From positions 62,001 through 126,000 of the forward strand of contig NZ_NRRF01000004.1 of the NCBI RefSeq assembly GCF_016583565.1: a stretch of DNA of 64,000 bases, given 5' to 3'. The translations under genes and the position numbers were made by a program. Below, piece after piece: positions 27,014-36,773 of this stretch. The notes under the pieces were generated by a model. That model was given only the letters and a program-made list of their open reading frames with translations. It was not told where the DNA came from and did no database searches. The stretch's first letter is position 1; every line of letters begins with the position of its first letter. Source of the stretch: Thiocystis violacea. GTDB taxonomy: Bacteria > Pseudomonadota > Gammaproteobacteria > Chromatiales > Chromatiaceae.

Positions 27014-28510
27014 ATGTCCAGGAAAAATGTCATCGTCGTCGGGGCTGGCATCGGCGGACTCGTCGCCGCCGTCCAGCTCGCCGCGCGAGGGCTCCAGGTC
27101 CAGGTGCTCGAGCGCGCCGGCACACCGGGCGGCAAGATGCGCGAGATCACCCTTGGAACACACCGCATTGACGCCGGACCCACGGTGCTCACCATGCGCC
27201 GAATCTTCGAGGACATCTTCGCCGACGCGGGCGCCACGCTCGAAGACTATCTAACGCTGGAGCCGCTGGAAATCATAGCACGGCACGCTTGGAGCGAGCA
27301 TGAGCGCCTGGACCTCTTCGCGGACCACGAGCGCACCGTCGATGCGATCGGCGACTTCGCCGGCGCGGCGGAAGCCAAGGGCTATCGCGCCTTCCGCGAT
27401 CGCGCGCGCATGATCTACGAAACGCTCGAGACGACATTCATCCACGCCCCTCGCCCAAGCTTTTTCGGACTCATGAAACGCTGCGGGCTGCGCGGCTTCG
27501 GCGGACTGAGCGGGGTCAAGCCCTACGACAGCCTCTGGGACATACTCGGAGACTACTTCAAGGATCAACGCTTGCGCCAGCTGTTCGGGCGCTATTCCAC
27601 CTACTGCGGCTCCTCGGCCTTCCAGGCACCCGCAACGCTGATGCTGATTGCGCATGCCGAGCAGCAAGGCGTCTGGTCCGTCGCCGGCGGCATGCAGCAG
27701 GTTGCATCCGCGCTCGCCCAGCTCGCGGAAAAGCATGGCGCAAGCATCGAGTACCACCAAGAGGTGGTCGAGATCCTCACCGAGCACGGACACAGCAGCG
27801 GAGTGCGACTTGCGAATGGCGATGTCCGCGCGGCGGACGCCGTAGTCGTCAACGCGGACCCCGCCGCCCTCTCCCAAGGCCGGCTCGGCAAGGGAGCGAG
27901 CCGCGCCGTGCCACCCATCCGACCGGCCGGCCGCTCCCTGTCCGCCATGACCTGGTGCCTGAGCGCCGAGACCCAGGGCTTCCCGCTGGCTCGGCACAAC
28001 GTCTTCTTCGGGCGCGACTACGCCGCCGAGCTCGACGACGTCTTCAAGCACGCTCGACTGCCACGCAACGGGACGGTTTATGTCTGCGCTCAAGACCGCG
28101 GCATTGGCGAATCGAGCAGCTTGCACGGCACCGAGCGCCTCTTACTCCTACTCAACGCCCCCCCAATCGGCGACAAGCACAGGTTCGACGCAGCCGAGAT
28201 CGCTCAAAGCGAGGAACGCGTCTTCTCTCACCTGGAGCACTGCGGCCTACGCGTGCTCAGAACGCCGGAGAACTGCCAGGTCACGACGCCCACCGAGTTC
28301 GAGCGCTTCTTTCCCGCGACAGGAGGGGCACTCTATGGGCAGGCGTATCACGGATGGACAGCGGCGTTCAAGCGCCCAGCCTCGCGCACGCGCATCCCAC
28401 GCCTCTACCTAGCAGGCGGGAGCACGCATCCGGGGGCCGGCATTCCCATGGCGGCGGTGTCGGGTCGACTGGCGGCGGCCAGCCTGATCGAGGATCTCGA
28501 TTCGAGTTGA
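27014..28510 (+). CDS. crtD: Methoxyneurosporene/hydroxyneurosporene desaturase
   Basis: This 498-residue FAD-dependent desaturase introduces the C3,4 double bond in hydroxylated or methoxylated carotenoids. The N-terminus MSRKNVIVVGAGIGGLVAAV is the dinucleotide-binding fold; GGKMREITLGTHRIDAGPTVLTM and C-terminal YLAGGSTHPGAGIPMAAVSG are typical of CrtI/CrtD enzymes. ATG 27014 was chosen by similarity of the N-terminus; the purine-rich GGGAGGAGG ends about ten bases before it. Assignment as CrtD rather than CrtI rests on its position opposite crtE-crtF and on HRIDAGPTVLTMR. It faces crtC. Confidence 0.93.
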   Translation: MSRKNVIVVGAGIGGLVAAVQLAARGLQVQVLERAGTPGGKMREITLGTHRIDAGPTVLTMRRIFEDIFADAGATLEDYLTLEPLEIIARHAWSEHERLDLFADHERTVDAIGDFAGAAEAKGYRAFRDRARMIYETLETTFIHAPRPSFFGLMKRCGLRGFGGLSGVKPYDSLWDILGDYFKDQRLRQLFGRYSTYCGSSAFQAPATLMLIAHAEQQGVWSVAGGMQQVASALAQLAEKHGASIEYHQEVVEILTEHGHSSGVRLANGDVRAADAVVVNADPAALSQGRLGKGASRAVPPIRPAGRSLSAMTWCLSAETQGFPLARHNVFFGRDYAAELDDVFKHARLPRNGTVYVCAQDRGIGESSSLHGTERLLLLLNAPPIGDKHRFDAAEIAQSEERVFSHLEHCGLRVLRTPENCQVTTPTEFERFFPATGGALYGQAYHGWTAAFKRPASRTRIPRLYLAGGSTHPGAGIPMAAVSGRLAAASLIEDLDSS

Positions 28511-28717
28511 AGAGGTCGGTCGGGGTTCGGGCTGGAGCGTCCAGCCCGTTCTGGGCGTAGCCATGAGCAATGCGCGCCGGAGAGCTTCTGCAGACTGGGC
28601 GGACGTCAGGAGCCCACCACGCGCCGTTTGGTCGGGCCTCGCCCCTCGGCCCAACCGACTCCAACATCCGCCGTGGTCACAACCACCCTTTCCAGCCCGC
28701 ACGGAGCCCAGCTTGCT

Positions 28718-29752
28718 TCAGCTCAATGCCCGAGGTATCCGGAACGGCAGCAGCGTTTGCACCCAGCGCGAGCTGAAGCGGTCAAGACAGACGCTCTCAT
28801 GCATCGCCGTCACCGGCTCGCCGAGCAGGTGGGTCTCCAGCACCGAGCGCGTATAGAACGGCGTGTCCTCCAGGGTCTCGGTCACGCGTGCGGTGTGGTG
28901 CGGGTCCACCCGCGTGCCGCGCCGCATCAGCCAGGCCGTATTGGGCAGCCGCACGCGCGGTGGCGCCTCGAAATGCTCGACGCCACCGGTCGGAGCAAAG
29001 CGCAGTGCTAGCGGTGGCTTATCCCCCTCGCGCTGCGTCACGTCATACAGAATCGCCGTACCACCATCCTTCAGCATCGCGCGCGACCACTCCCAACGCT
29101 GGAACGCCCTCTCCAACGGCTCAACGCCCCAGTTGGAATCGAGGTATCCGCTGCCAGACCAGCGTAAAGAGGGCTGATCGAACTCGACTTCGACATGCGC
29201 GCGCGGGGCGATCGGCGCCCAGTAGTGGTGTCCCGCATTGTCGAGGTTGTACGGCTGGCCCGCCACCACGCTCGGATAGACCCGCACCGTTCCGCGGATG
29301 CGCGAGGGCAGCGGCACCGTCACCTCATCGATCTGAATGGTCAAACTGGTTCCGTCCCAGGACAACGAGCTCGGCCCGAGCTCCAGCCTGGAGGCGTCTC
29401 GCCGCAGCGCGGAGTGGCCCCGCTCGGTCATGCTCCAGCGTTTGCACTCGCCGTACAGCGCGACGTTCAGCGAATTGTGGTTCAGCGGATCACTGTCGCC
29501 GAGCCGGCGCGCCTTGGCGTAGTAGGGGGAAAAGCAGCTCCCGAGCTGAGCGATGAGCGTGATCCCATGCCGTCCGTCGTCGCTCAAGGCATCGACATAC
29601 CACCAAAGATACCCCTCCGGCATGACCGACGCATCGAAGCGTGGCCCGAGTCCAGGCTCGCAGGCGCGGATCAGAGTGTCCTCATCGCCGTTAACAGGCG
29701 GTGCATTGTCAGCCCGCAAGGCTCCGGATTGCTGAAAGTCTATTGTTCGCAT
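28718..29752 (-). CDS. crtC: Carotenoid 1,2-hydratase
   Basis: This 344-residue enzyme adds water across the C1,2 double bond of neurosporene or lycopene to give 1-hydroxy carotenoids such as rhodopin. Family features: YLWWYVDALSDDGRHGITLIAQLGSCFSPYY near the N-terminus, NHNSLNVALYG, HHYWAPIAPRAHVEVEF and the LDSNWGVEPLERAF segment. It is soluble, without a heme or FAD site. It converges with crtD and is preceded by a DUF2269 membrane protein gene 39 bases upstream, likely cotranscribed. Confidence 0.94.
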   Translation of the reverse strand: MRTIDFQQSGALRADNAPPVNGDEDTLIRACEPGLGPRFDASVMPEGYLWWYVDALSDDGRHGITLIAQLGSCFSPYYAKARRLGDSDPLNHNSLNVALYGECKRWSMTERGHSALRRDASRLELGPSSLSWDGTSLTIQIDEVTVPLPSRIRGTVRVYPSVVAGQPYNLDNAGHHYWAPIAPRAHVEVEFDQPSLRWSGSGYLDSNWGVEPLERAFQRWEWSRAMLKDGGTAILYDVTQREGDKPPLALRFAPTGGVEHFEAPPRVRLPNTAWLMRRGTRVDPHHTARVTETLEDTPFYTRSVLETHLLGEPVTAMHESVCLDRFSSRWVQTLLPFRIPRALS

Positions 29753-29791
29753 AGCGCCATCTCCGATGCGGCATCACCATCTGATGCGATA

Positions 29792-30271
29792 TCACCACCA
29801 GTATGAGGTTGGCTTGGCCACCATCCAATAGAGTCCAGCCAGCAGCGGCACCGTCGAGAGGAGCCCCCAAACCAGCCAGGTGCGGCTGTACTTCCGATAC
29901 TCTGGCGGCACCTCGCCGATGACCGCGAACTCCTGCGCGAGGCGAGCCTGCTTGATCTGGAGCGGCACCAGAATACCTAGCCACACGGCTCCCGCCACAG
30001 CTAGCGCGAGCTGCCCCAGAACGAGCCAGGGTGTGCTGAACAGAGGCCAGTGACCCACGAGGGCGGCACCATAACCGCCGATGACAAGGAGAAAACCGCC
30101 AGCCAGAGTGAACGAATAGTCAGTCACGGTCACCAGCCACTGAGCGAACGCCATGATCTGCGTCTTGTTCGTCCGATCCGCAAACACTTTCCACAGAGCC
30201 GTGACGGTTACGTTTCCCGCCATCAGAATCAACCCTAGAATATGCAGAGACTTAAAAAACGCATACAACAT
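29792..30271 (-). CDS. DUF2269-family small membrane protein
   Basis: This 159-residue protein has four hydrophobic helices: FKSLHILGLILMAGNVTVTALW, a second around TDYSFTLAGGFLLVIGGYG, a third around LVLGQLALAVAGAVWLG and a fourth in TWLVWGLLSTVPLLAGLYW. The N-terminal K-x-L-H-I-LG and the overall layout match DUF2269, whose function is unknown. It precedes crtC by 39 bases on the same strand, so it probably belongs to the crtC transcript. It might aid carotenoid-enzyme membrane docking, but nothing in the sequence proves this. Confidence 0.75.
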   Translation of the reverse strand: MLYAFFKSLHILGLILMAGNVTVTALWKVFADRTNKTQIMAFAQWLVTVTDYSFTLAGGFLLVIGGYGAALVGHWPLFSTPWLVLGQLALAVAGAVWLGILVPLQIKQARLAQEFAVIGEVPPEYRKYSRTWLVWGLLSTVPLLAGLYWMVAKPTSYWW

Positions 30272-30673
30272 GATTCAAACTCACCGCTTAGGCTGGAGGA
30301 CAGAGTGGGTTTCCGACTCTCCAGGCAAGCAGACACATGCCACGCTCTCATGAAGAAGCGTCAGTGGCTGGGGTTAAACCGGAGCGAGTCGGATGCCTAT
30401 CAGGCATGCCCAGTTAGGAGGCGCTGTCGGCCTCGGGTCGAGCAGATTACTTCGTTTGGCCTGGCCAATCACTGCGTTGCGGCCGGATTATAGTGCTGGG
30501 TATCCAGGTTGTATAGGCGTTACCCACAGCACTCCGATAGCGGTTGGCGTCATTATGCTAGACTCCTGCCCGCGAGAATTTGCAGCGCCGAGGCGGATCA
30601 GTGGCTTCCGCATCGGCGGTCATCGGTGCGCTGTTGGGCATCGCGGATCGGCCAGCACATTAGGAGGCCTGTT
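30272..30673. other. Divergent intergenic region
   Basis: No gene is seen between the DUF2269 gene (minus) and the NmrA-like gene (plus). The first 60 bases upstream of the DUF2269 start are relatively AT-rich and probably hold its promoter. No TGT-N12-ACA site was found by eye. Confidence 0.5.
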
Positions 30674-31399
30674 TTGAAAGTTGTTGTATTTGGGGCGACC
30701 GGCAAGGCCGGCCGCACGGTAGCTTTGAACCTGCTCGCCGCCGGACATGAGGTAACCGCCTTTGCCCGCGATCCGGCGAAGTTCTCCGCGCACACCTACA
30801 CAGGGCTTGCCATCATCAAGGGCGATGCCCTGAACGCCGACGATGTGGCGTCAGCCGTGACCGGTCAGGACGCGGTCATCGTCAGCCTGGGTGACTCCCT
30901 CGACCCCATCGTCCTGAAGCTGGGAGCCAGACTGGGAATCAAGCGCAACACCCCGCCCAACATCTGCGAGGTCGGCACAGCCAATGTGATCGCCGCAATG
31001 GAAGCAGCCTCGGTCAAGCGCCTGATCTGCGTCACCTCCTACGGCGTCGGCGACACGCGCGACAGGTTGTCGCAGGTGTTCAAGCTGTGGTTCCGCGCAC
31101 TGCAGCTGGGCGAACAGCTGGCCGACAAGGAGCGGCAGGAACAGCTGGTCAAGGCAAGCAGCCTGGACTGGACACTGATCCAACCCGTTGGCCTGACCGA
31201 CGGCGCCGCCACGGGGCGCTGGGTTGCCAGCACCTCGGGCGACAGACGCAAGCGAACCGTCAGCCGGGTCGATCTCGCCGACTTCATTGCCCAAGTCCTA
31301 GAGGGTGGCCACTACCTGCGGAAGACGGTCGTCTTGTCGCAACTCACCATATCCGAACGAGATTTCGCGACAGATACGACGACGGCACATACCACTTAA
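30674..31399 (+). CDS. NmrA-like / atypical SDR NAD(P)-binding protein
   Basis: This encodes 241 residues from TTG 30674, chosen because TAGGAGG sits six bases upstream and the frame then opens directly with the nucleotide fold VVVFGATGKAGRTVALNLLAAGHEVTAFAR. The Gly-x-x-Gly-x-x-Gly pattern, VTGQDAVIVSLG, and RLICVTSYGVGDTRDR fit the atypical short-chain dehydrogenase group that includes NmrA and biliverdin-reductase-like proteins. The Tyr-x-x-x-Lys pair of classical SDRs is absent. The role is unknown; a reductase step in pigment metabolism or a redox-sensing role is possible on context. Confidence 0.75.
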   Translation: MKVVVFGATGKAGRTVALNLLAAGHEVTAFARDPAKFSAHTYTGLAIIKGDALNADDVASAVTGQDAVIVSLGDSLDPIVLKLGARLGIKRNTPPNICEVGTANVIAAMEAASVKRLICVTSYGVGDTRDRLSQVFKLWFRALQLGEQLADKERQEQLVKASSLDWTLIQPVGLTDGAATGRWVASTSGDRRKRTVSRVDLADFIAQVLEGGHYLRKTVVLSQLTISERDFATDTTTAHTT

Positions 31400-31471
31400 A
31401 CCGCCGCTCGGCAGCCTGGACGCATTCTTTCGCGCGCCAGGCACCGACGATCGCGCCGAACGCGACGACCC

Positions 31472-32398
<927 letters not shown>

Positions 32399-32539
32399 CG
32401 ACCAGTGCCCCCCAACGAATAGATACGAGGTGTGCCAAATTACGGCGAGCCGATGGGCGTTGCATTGACATTTTTGGCGTTTCGCATGGCGAAACAACCG
32501 TGCCGAGATGCCAGCGGCTCTAGAAAACGACTGGACTCA

Positions 32540-32833
32540 TCAACCTTTGACCGCGCCTTGGCGACTCCGCTCTTGCCAGCGTTGCCGCAGATCGACCAAG
32601 TGTATGACGAGCGCAACGAGGAAAAGGGATGAGACCGAAACCCAGGAGGCACCAGTGATGGCCGCGCGCGCGGCCAGCAACAGACAGGTACCGGGGGCGA
32701 GGATGAGCAGGGTTGCGAGCGGCGGCAAGGGGCAGCGGCGCATCCGCCACAGCACCATGAGCACGATCGCCTCCAGGCCGATCAGCAACAGGACCAAATC
32801 GATGGAGCGCCCGCTTGCAAGGAATTCGGTCAT
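32540..32833 (-). CDS. Small three-helix membrane protein, hypothetical
   Basis: This encodes 97 residues from ATG 32833. Three hydrophobic helices (DLVLLLIGLEAIVLMVLW, LATLLILAPGTCLLLAARAA and VSVSSLFLVALVIHLVDL) with short loops and a basic C-terminus. No family name was recognised. It lies upstream of the SDR gene on the same strand, 141 bases away, so cotranscription is plausible. Confidence 0.6.
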   Translation of the reverse strand: MTEFLASGRSIDLVLLLIGLEAIVLMVLWRMRRCPLPPLATLLILAPGTCLLLAARAAITGASWVSVSSLFLVALVIHLVDLRQRWQERSRQGAVKG

Positions 32834-33647
32834 GGTCTGCGCCTTCTGCCTTCTGAGTGATGATGTTGTCGAGACGATGCCGGGCAGACTCCAGGTCCTT
32901 GAAGAAGGCACGTCCATGCCCGGCCAGTTTGCTGCGCACTAGGCGCTTGTTCATGCGAGGCGCCTAACGACCCAGCCGTGGAAATCCGTCGAGGTCTTGC
33001 CCTGAACGGAGTCGGCCAGAAACGCAGCGCGCGCAACGTGACTCGATGCTGGCTTGGTTATTTCGGTGTTTCCGCGGTAAGCGCCCGTTTAGCCCAGACC
33101 ATAGTCCAGCTTGCCGCCAGCCCTCTCAGCCCAAAGCGTTGAAAAATCAAGAAATTCAACGACCCGATGCCGAACAGTGGCCCAATAATAAGCCCCGACG
33201 AGGGCTGAGGACAAGGCGGTTGAGGCTGAGGAGTGCGTGCTGGTGGCGGCCTGGAGCAGCACGGAAGCACAGCGGCCGCAGCGAGCCGGCGGTGGACGAA
33301 CGCTTGAGTCAGCTCGGCGAGGTCCGCCAGGATGCCCGTCGCCGGCACCAAGGGTTTGAGGGCGAAGTTCGCCAGCGAGTCGACTTGGATGATTCGAGCA
33401 TTGTCGAGCGGATGCACGCCAAGACCAGATTCGCGCAAACGCATGCTCGGCGCCCAGGGGTCAGTGGGGGGGGGGGCGAAGCATCCACCCCAGCGACAGC
33501 GACGCAGCCTACTGAATCTGCAGCGGAAGTTTGCCATCTGGTGGAGAGGCCGCCATACTGCGGCTACCTGCTAGGTCATGCGTGGTGTTCCGATCTTCAG
33601 CAAGTCCACCACCCCTTTTTCAACGCCAGATAACGAGTCCGCCCACC
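32834..33647. other. Intergenic region with an 11-G tract
   Basis: No supported gene in these 814 bases between the small membrane protein (minus) and the glycosyltransferase (plus). Both strands have open frames (for example 33058-33537 minus, 33046-33633 plus), but neither has a ribosome site or recognisable domain. A homopolymer of 11 G lies at 33466-33476. The sequence may be degenerate. Confidence 0.4.
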
Positions 33648-34757
33648 GTGCCAACCGAGCTACTTTGGCTGCTCCTGCCATGGAGCCTTGCGTTCGTCTT
33701 TCTCGGGCGGATGCGTACCTGTCCGCCGCTACCCCGGCGCGCTGACGACATCAAGGTGTCGGTCATCATCCCCGCGCGCAACGAGGAGGCGCGTCTGCCG
33801 CCGCTACTCGCATCACTGCGGGAGCAGGATCATGGCAACCACGAAGTCATCGTCATCGACGACGACTCGACGGATGCGACGGCCGAGCTGGCCCGAGCCG
33901 CGGGCGCCAAGACGCTCACCTTGACCGAGCTTTCCCATGGCTGGCTGGGCAAACCGCACGCCTGCTGGGCCGGCGCTCAAGAGGCGACGGGCGATCTACT
34001 CATCTTTCTCGATGCCGACACCGAGTTGGAGCCGACAGGGCTGCGGCGAATCATCGGCACCCACGCCAAGCATGGAGGTCTGGTCTCGATTCAGCCCTAC
34101 CACCGCATGGTCAAGGCCTATGAGCGACTCTCCGGAATCTTCTCCATTGTCATGATGGGCAGCATCCGATCTTTCACCCTCGCGGGCGATTCGGTCAAGT
34201 CGAACGGGAGCTTCGGCCCCTGCATGGTGTGCTCGCGGGAGGACTATTTTCGTACCGGCGGCCATCGGCTGGTGCGCACCGAGATCGTCGACGACGTGGC
34301 GCTGGCACGAGAGATGGCTAAGCGAGGCGTGCGTACGAGCAACTTCATCGGGGAGGGGACGATCTCTTTCCGCATGTATCCGGGTGGATTGAGGGACCTG
34401 ACCGACGGTTGGACGAAGAATTTCGCCCGTGGAGCCATGTCGACCGACCCGCTGATCCTGGTGATGATGATCTGCTGGATTTCCGGCGCGTGCGCCTCTG
34501 TCGACGCGATGCTGAAGTGGCCGCGTGACGGCTTCTCCGTCTGGGCAGTGGCGGGCACGGCGGCTTACTCCGCTTATGTGCTGCAGCAGTGGTGGCTGTT
34601 ACGCAAGATGGGCAACTTTGGCTTGGGTACGGCCTTGAGCTACCCTCTGTCGATCGTGTTCTTCACGGTCGTCTTTATGAGATCGCTCTACCGCACACTA
34701 GTGCGAAACAGCGTTCGCTGGAAGGGTCGCTCCATTCCGGTCCGAACGCCGGGCTAG
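33648..34757 (+). CDS. CrtQ-like family 2 glycosyltransferase
   Basis: This encodes about 369 residues from GTG 33648, where a short hydrophobic N-terminus (LLWLLLPWSLAFVFLG) precedes the GT-A domain. VSVIIPARNEEARLP, VIDDDSTDATAELARAAGA, GKPHACWAGA, LIFLDADTE, LVSIQPYHRMVKAYERLSGI, FGPCMV-REDYFRTGGH, and SFRMYPGGLRDLTDGWTKNFARGA follow in the same order as in Staphylococcus CrtQ, which glucosylates diaponeurosporenoate; C-terminal membrane helices also correspond. It should transfer a sugar to a carotenoid at the membrane. Its 3' end overlaps the CrtO-like gene on the other strand by 60 bases. The start is not certain. Confidence 0.8.
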   Translation: MPTELLWLLLPWSLAFVFLGRMRTCPPLPRRADDIKVSVIIPARNEEARLPPLLASLREQDHGNHEVIVIDDDSTDATAELARAAGAKTLTLTELSHGWLGKPHACWAGAQEATGDLLIFLDADTELEPTGLRRIIGTHAKHGGLVSIQPYHRMVKAYERLSGIFSIVMMGSIRSFTLAGDSVKSNGSFGPCMVCSREDYFRTGGHRLVRTEIVDDVALAREMAKRGVRTSNFIGEGTISFRMYPGGLRDLTDGWTKNFARGAMSTDPLILVMMICWISGACASVDAMLKWPRDGFSVWAVAGTAAYSAYVLQQWWLLRKMGNFGLGTALSYPLSIVFFTVVFMRSLYRTLVRNSVRWKGRSIPVRTPG

Positions 34758-35204
34758 CGCCCGTGCGGCGCGCTGCAACCTGGCGCGGTTGTAGCGCTGA
34801 ATGAGGATACAAGGCAGGTTCACGACCGCCCCATAGATCAGCATGACCACGCCCACCTGCCAAGGCGTCCAGACGAAGAAGGTCAGCGCCATGCCCCAAG
34901 TCAGCCAGTGCGACCACTCGGCGCGAGCGGTCTCGAGCACGAAGCGGCTCAAATAGGCGGGGTCGTGGCTGCGCAGGGAACGCTTGGAGAAACCGCCCGC
35001 GAAGAAGGCGCCGGCCTCGGGCAGACGGTCCTTCCAGGCGCGGATCCCTAGCCGCTCATAGAGACCTCCAGAGTCCTCCCAGCGATAGCTCTGATTGACG
35101 AGCGGGAATGCGGCCAGCACACCAGCGGGCAGGTGATGCGCCACATAACCACATCCGAAGTGGATCAGGATCCAGACGCCTGCGTAGAGCGCGGTCTCCA
35201 GCAC
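34698..35204 (-). CDS. CrtO-like glycosyl-carotenoid acyltransferase
   Basis: This encodes 168 residues from GTG 35204, preceded by GAGGGGG at five bases; an upstream ATG at 35264 would add 20 residues. The protein matches the staphylococcal CrtO acyltransferase (about 165 residues) in size and in the conserved C-terminal blocks: FVLETARAEWSHWL (E-T-x-R-A-E-x-x-HW), then YGAVVNLPCILIQRYNRARL (N-x-P-x-I-x-x-QRYNR-x-RL). RWEDSGGLYERLGIRAWKDRLP lies before them. In staphyloxanthin synthesis CrtO esterifies the C6'' hydroxyl of the glucose with a fatty acid. Two membrane helices are visible. It faces the CrtQ-like gene; both suggest an acylated carotenoid glycoside. Confidence 0.8.
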   Translation of the reverse strand: MLETALYAGVWILIHFGCGYVAHHLPAGVLAAFPLVNQSYRWEDSGGLYERLGIRAWKDRLPEAGAFFAGGFSKRSLRSHDPAYLSRFVLETARAEWSHWLTWGMALTFFVWTPWQVGVVMLIYGAVVNLPCILIQRYNRARLQRAARALARRSDRNGATLPANAVSH

Positions 35205-35311
35205 AGCAACCCCCTCTTTGACGACTGCTGCGATCGCAGAGCACCAACAGTCCTGCATGAACATGGCGCTGTTCCGCTCGGCGAACCAGCCTCAGCCGGG
35301 TGGCACGGCCG

Positions 35312-36181
35312 CTAGTCGACCGTCTCTGTCATTGGCCGATGCGCCACGGCCAGGACGTAATCGAACGCTTCATACTGTGCCTCTGGAATGCGGCGAAGCA
35401 GCCATCCCACAGGTCCAAGCCGCCGGCGCAACCCGGGGTCCTCCGCCAAGGCTCGGAACCAGCCCGGAAACACCCGGTCGCGGATCGACTCTACCCGCAC
35501 CCCCTCGAATCCGGCTGCGGCGAGCTTCGCGGCGTAGACATCACGCGGATAGACATTGGCGCGCGGCACCGCGAGCGCAAAGAGGGCAATGCCGGACAGC
35601 AACGCCAGCAGCGGTTGCCGCCACGGATCGGGGTCGGGCCCGGTCGGGATCGAGTCGGCGAGCACCAAACGCCCGCCCGGCCGCAGCAGGCGGGCGGCCT
35701 CGGCGAAAAAGCGCTCGCGGGTATCGAAGTGGAAGGCGCACTCGAGCGCAATGACGACGTCGCAACACGCATCCGGCAGCCCGGTCGCGGTGGCCGAGCC
35801 TTCGCGCAGATCGATTCGCCCCTCCAGGCCGAGTTTCTGGACACGCGCCCGTGCCACCCGCACCTGTTCAGGCGTGACGTTCACGCCGATGATCCGCCGC
35901 GGGGCGAAGCGCTGGGTCCAGAAAATATCCTGCTCAGCGAACCCAAAGCCGACATCCACGACCTCGTCGGCACTGGTGAGGCCGGCCGTCTGGCCGACCA
36001 GCTCAACCATCGCCTCGCAGGCCTCGTCGATAGTCCGCGCCCCGTCCCAATAGCCGAGATTCAGGTACAAGCCACGCTCGCTGAAGGCGTGGGTCGACGC
36101 TATCCGGTAGAGCCAGCGCGCCGGCAGGGGCGGGATTGTCATCCCAGCACCGCCACCGAATGCGCCCTTGGATTCACTCAC
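35312..36181 (-). CDS. Class I SAM-dependent methyltransferase
   Basis: This encodes 289 residues from GTG 36181, which has AAGGAGG five bases upstream; the ATG at residue 15 is an alternative. The SAM fold is clear: EVVDVGFGFAEQDIFWTQ (motif I), RIIGVNVTPEQVRVARARV, ATATGLPDACCDVVIALECAFHFDTRERFFAEAARLLRPGGRLVLAD. The layout resembles small-molecule O- or C-methyltransferases acting on sugars or natural products. The substrate is unknown; lying 107 bases upstream of the CrtO-like gene on the same strand, it could methylate the carotenoid sugar. Confidence 0.8.
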   Translation of the reverse strand: MSESKGAFGGGAGMTIPPLPARWLYRIASTHAFSERGLYLNLGYWDGARTIDEACEAMVELVGQTAGLTSADEVVDVGFGFAEQDIFWTQRFAPRRIIGVNVTPEQVRVARARVQKLGLEGRIDLREGSATATGLPDACCDVVIALECAFHFDTRERFFAEAARLLRPGGRLVLADSIPTGPDPDPWRQPLLALLSGIALFALAVPRANVYPRDVYAAKLAAAGFEGVRVESIRDRVFPGWFRALAEDPGLRRRLGPVGWLLRRIPEAQYEAFDYVLAVAHRPMTETVD

Positions 36182-36773
36182 AGCAACCTCCTTAGGATAC
36201 AGTCTTGCGTTACGCCTTCCGACAGGGACAGACGCCCTCCTTGACGGAACTGAGTCGAAGTCACCCCGGTTCAGCCGAAACAACCGCTGACCAACCGAAC
36301 CGAACCGAACCGGCGGTTGGTTGCCGATGTCGGTCCGTCGGGTCGACGACCTCAACCCCGGCAGGGCTTGACCCCGGACCCGATTGACAGCAGGACGAGA
36401 GATTCACTCATCGAAAAGCCGATATGGCGCCGATCGTAGCCGCGCCAAGAGCACTGGGCAAACGACTTGCGGCTGAGTCGGAGGATCTTGAGGTCGTGGA
36501 TGGGACAGCCAGCGAGACCGGCGGCGGGTTTGCGCGTGACGATCTGCCGCGCAAAGGCATCCCTTGTCCAGCGGGGTTGGCTGCCAACTGGTTCTGTCCC
36601 GCCGTCTGGACAACCCACGGAGACAAGGGCCGTCTAGACTCGCACCCATCGACCAAAACGATGGACGAATCCAGCAAACCCGACACAGATCATGATGGGA
36701 ACGCGCGGTGGGCTACAGCCGCAGGCAGGAACTCGCGCGCCATCCTTGGCTCGCTCGGATGAACGATGCAGCG
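36182..36773. other. Intergenic region upstream of the methyltransferase
   Basis: No supported gene in 592 bases between the methyltransferase start and the crtB stop. Near 36291-36320 a CCAACC / GGTTGG hairpin encloses a short tandem of ACCGA units. Small open frames on both strands have no ribosome site or family features. Confidence 0.45.

Noticed and set aside
33046-33633. Long plus-strand frame before the CrtQ-like gene
   Set aside because: Low-complexity Arg/Gln-rich translation, no family, interrupted by the G11 tract.
36408-36686. Minus-strand frame between the methyltransferase and crtB
   Set aside because: No ribosome site and no domain; Ser/Ala/Arg-rich.
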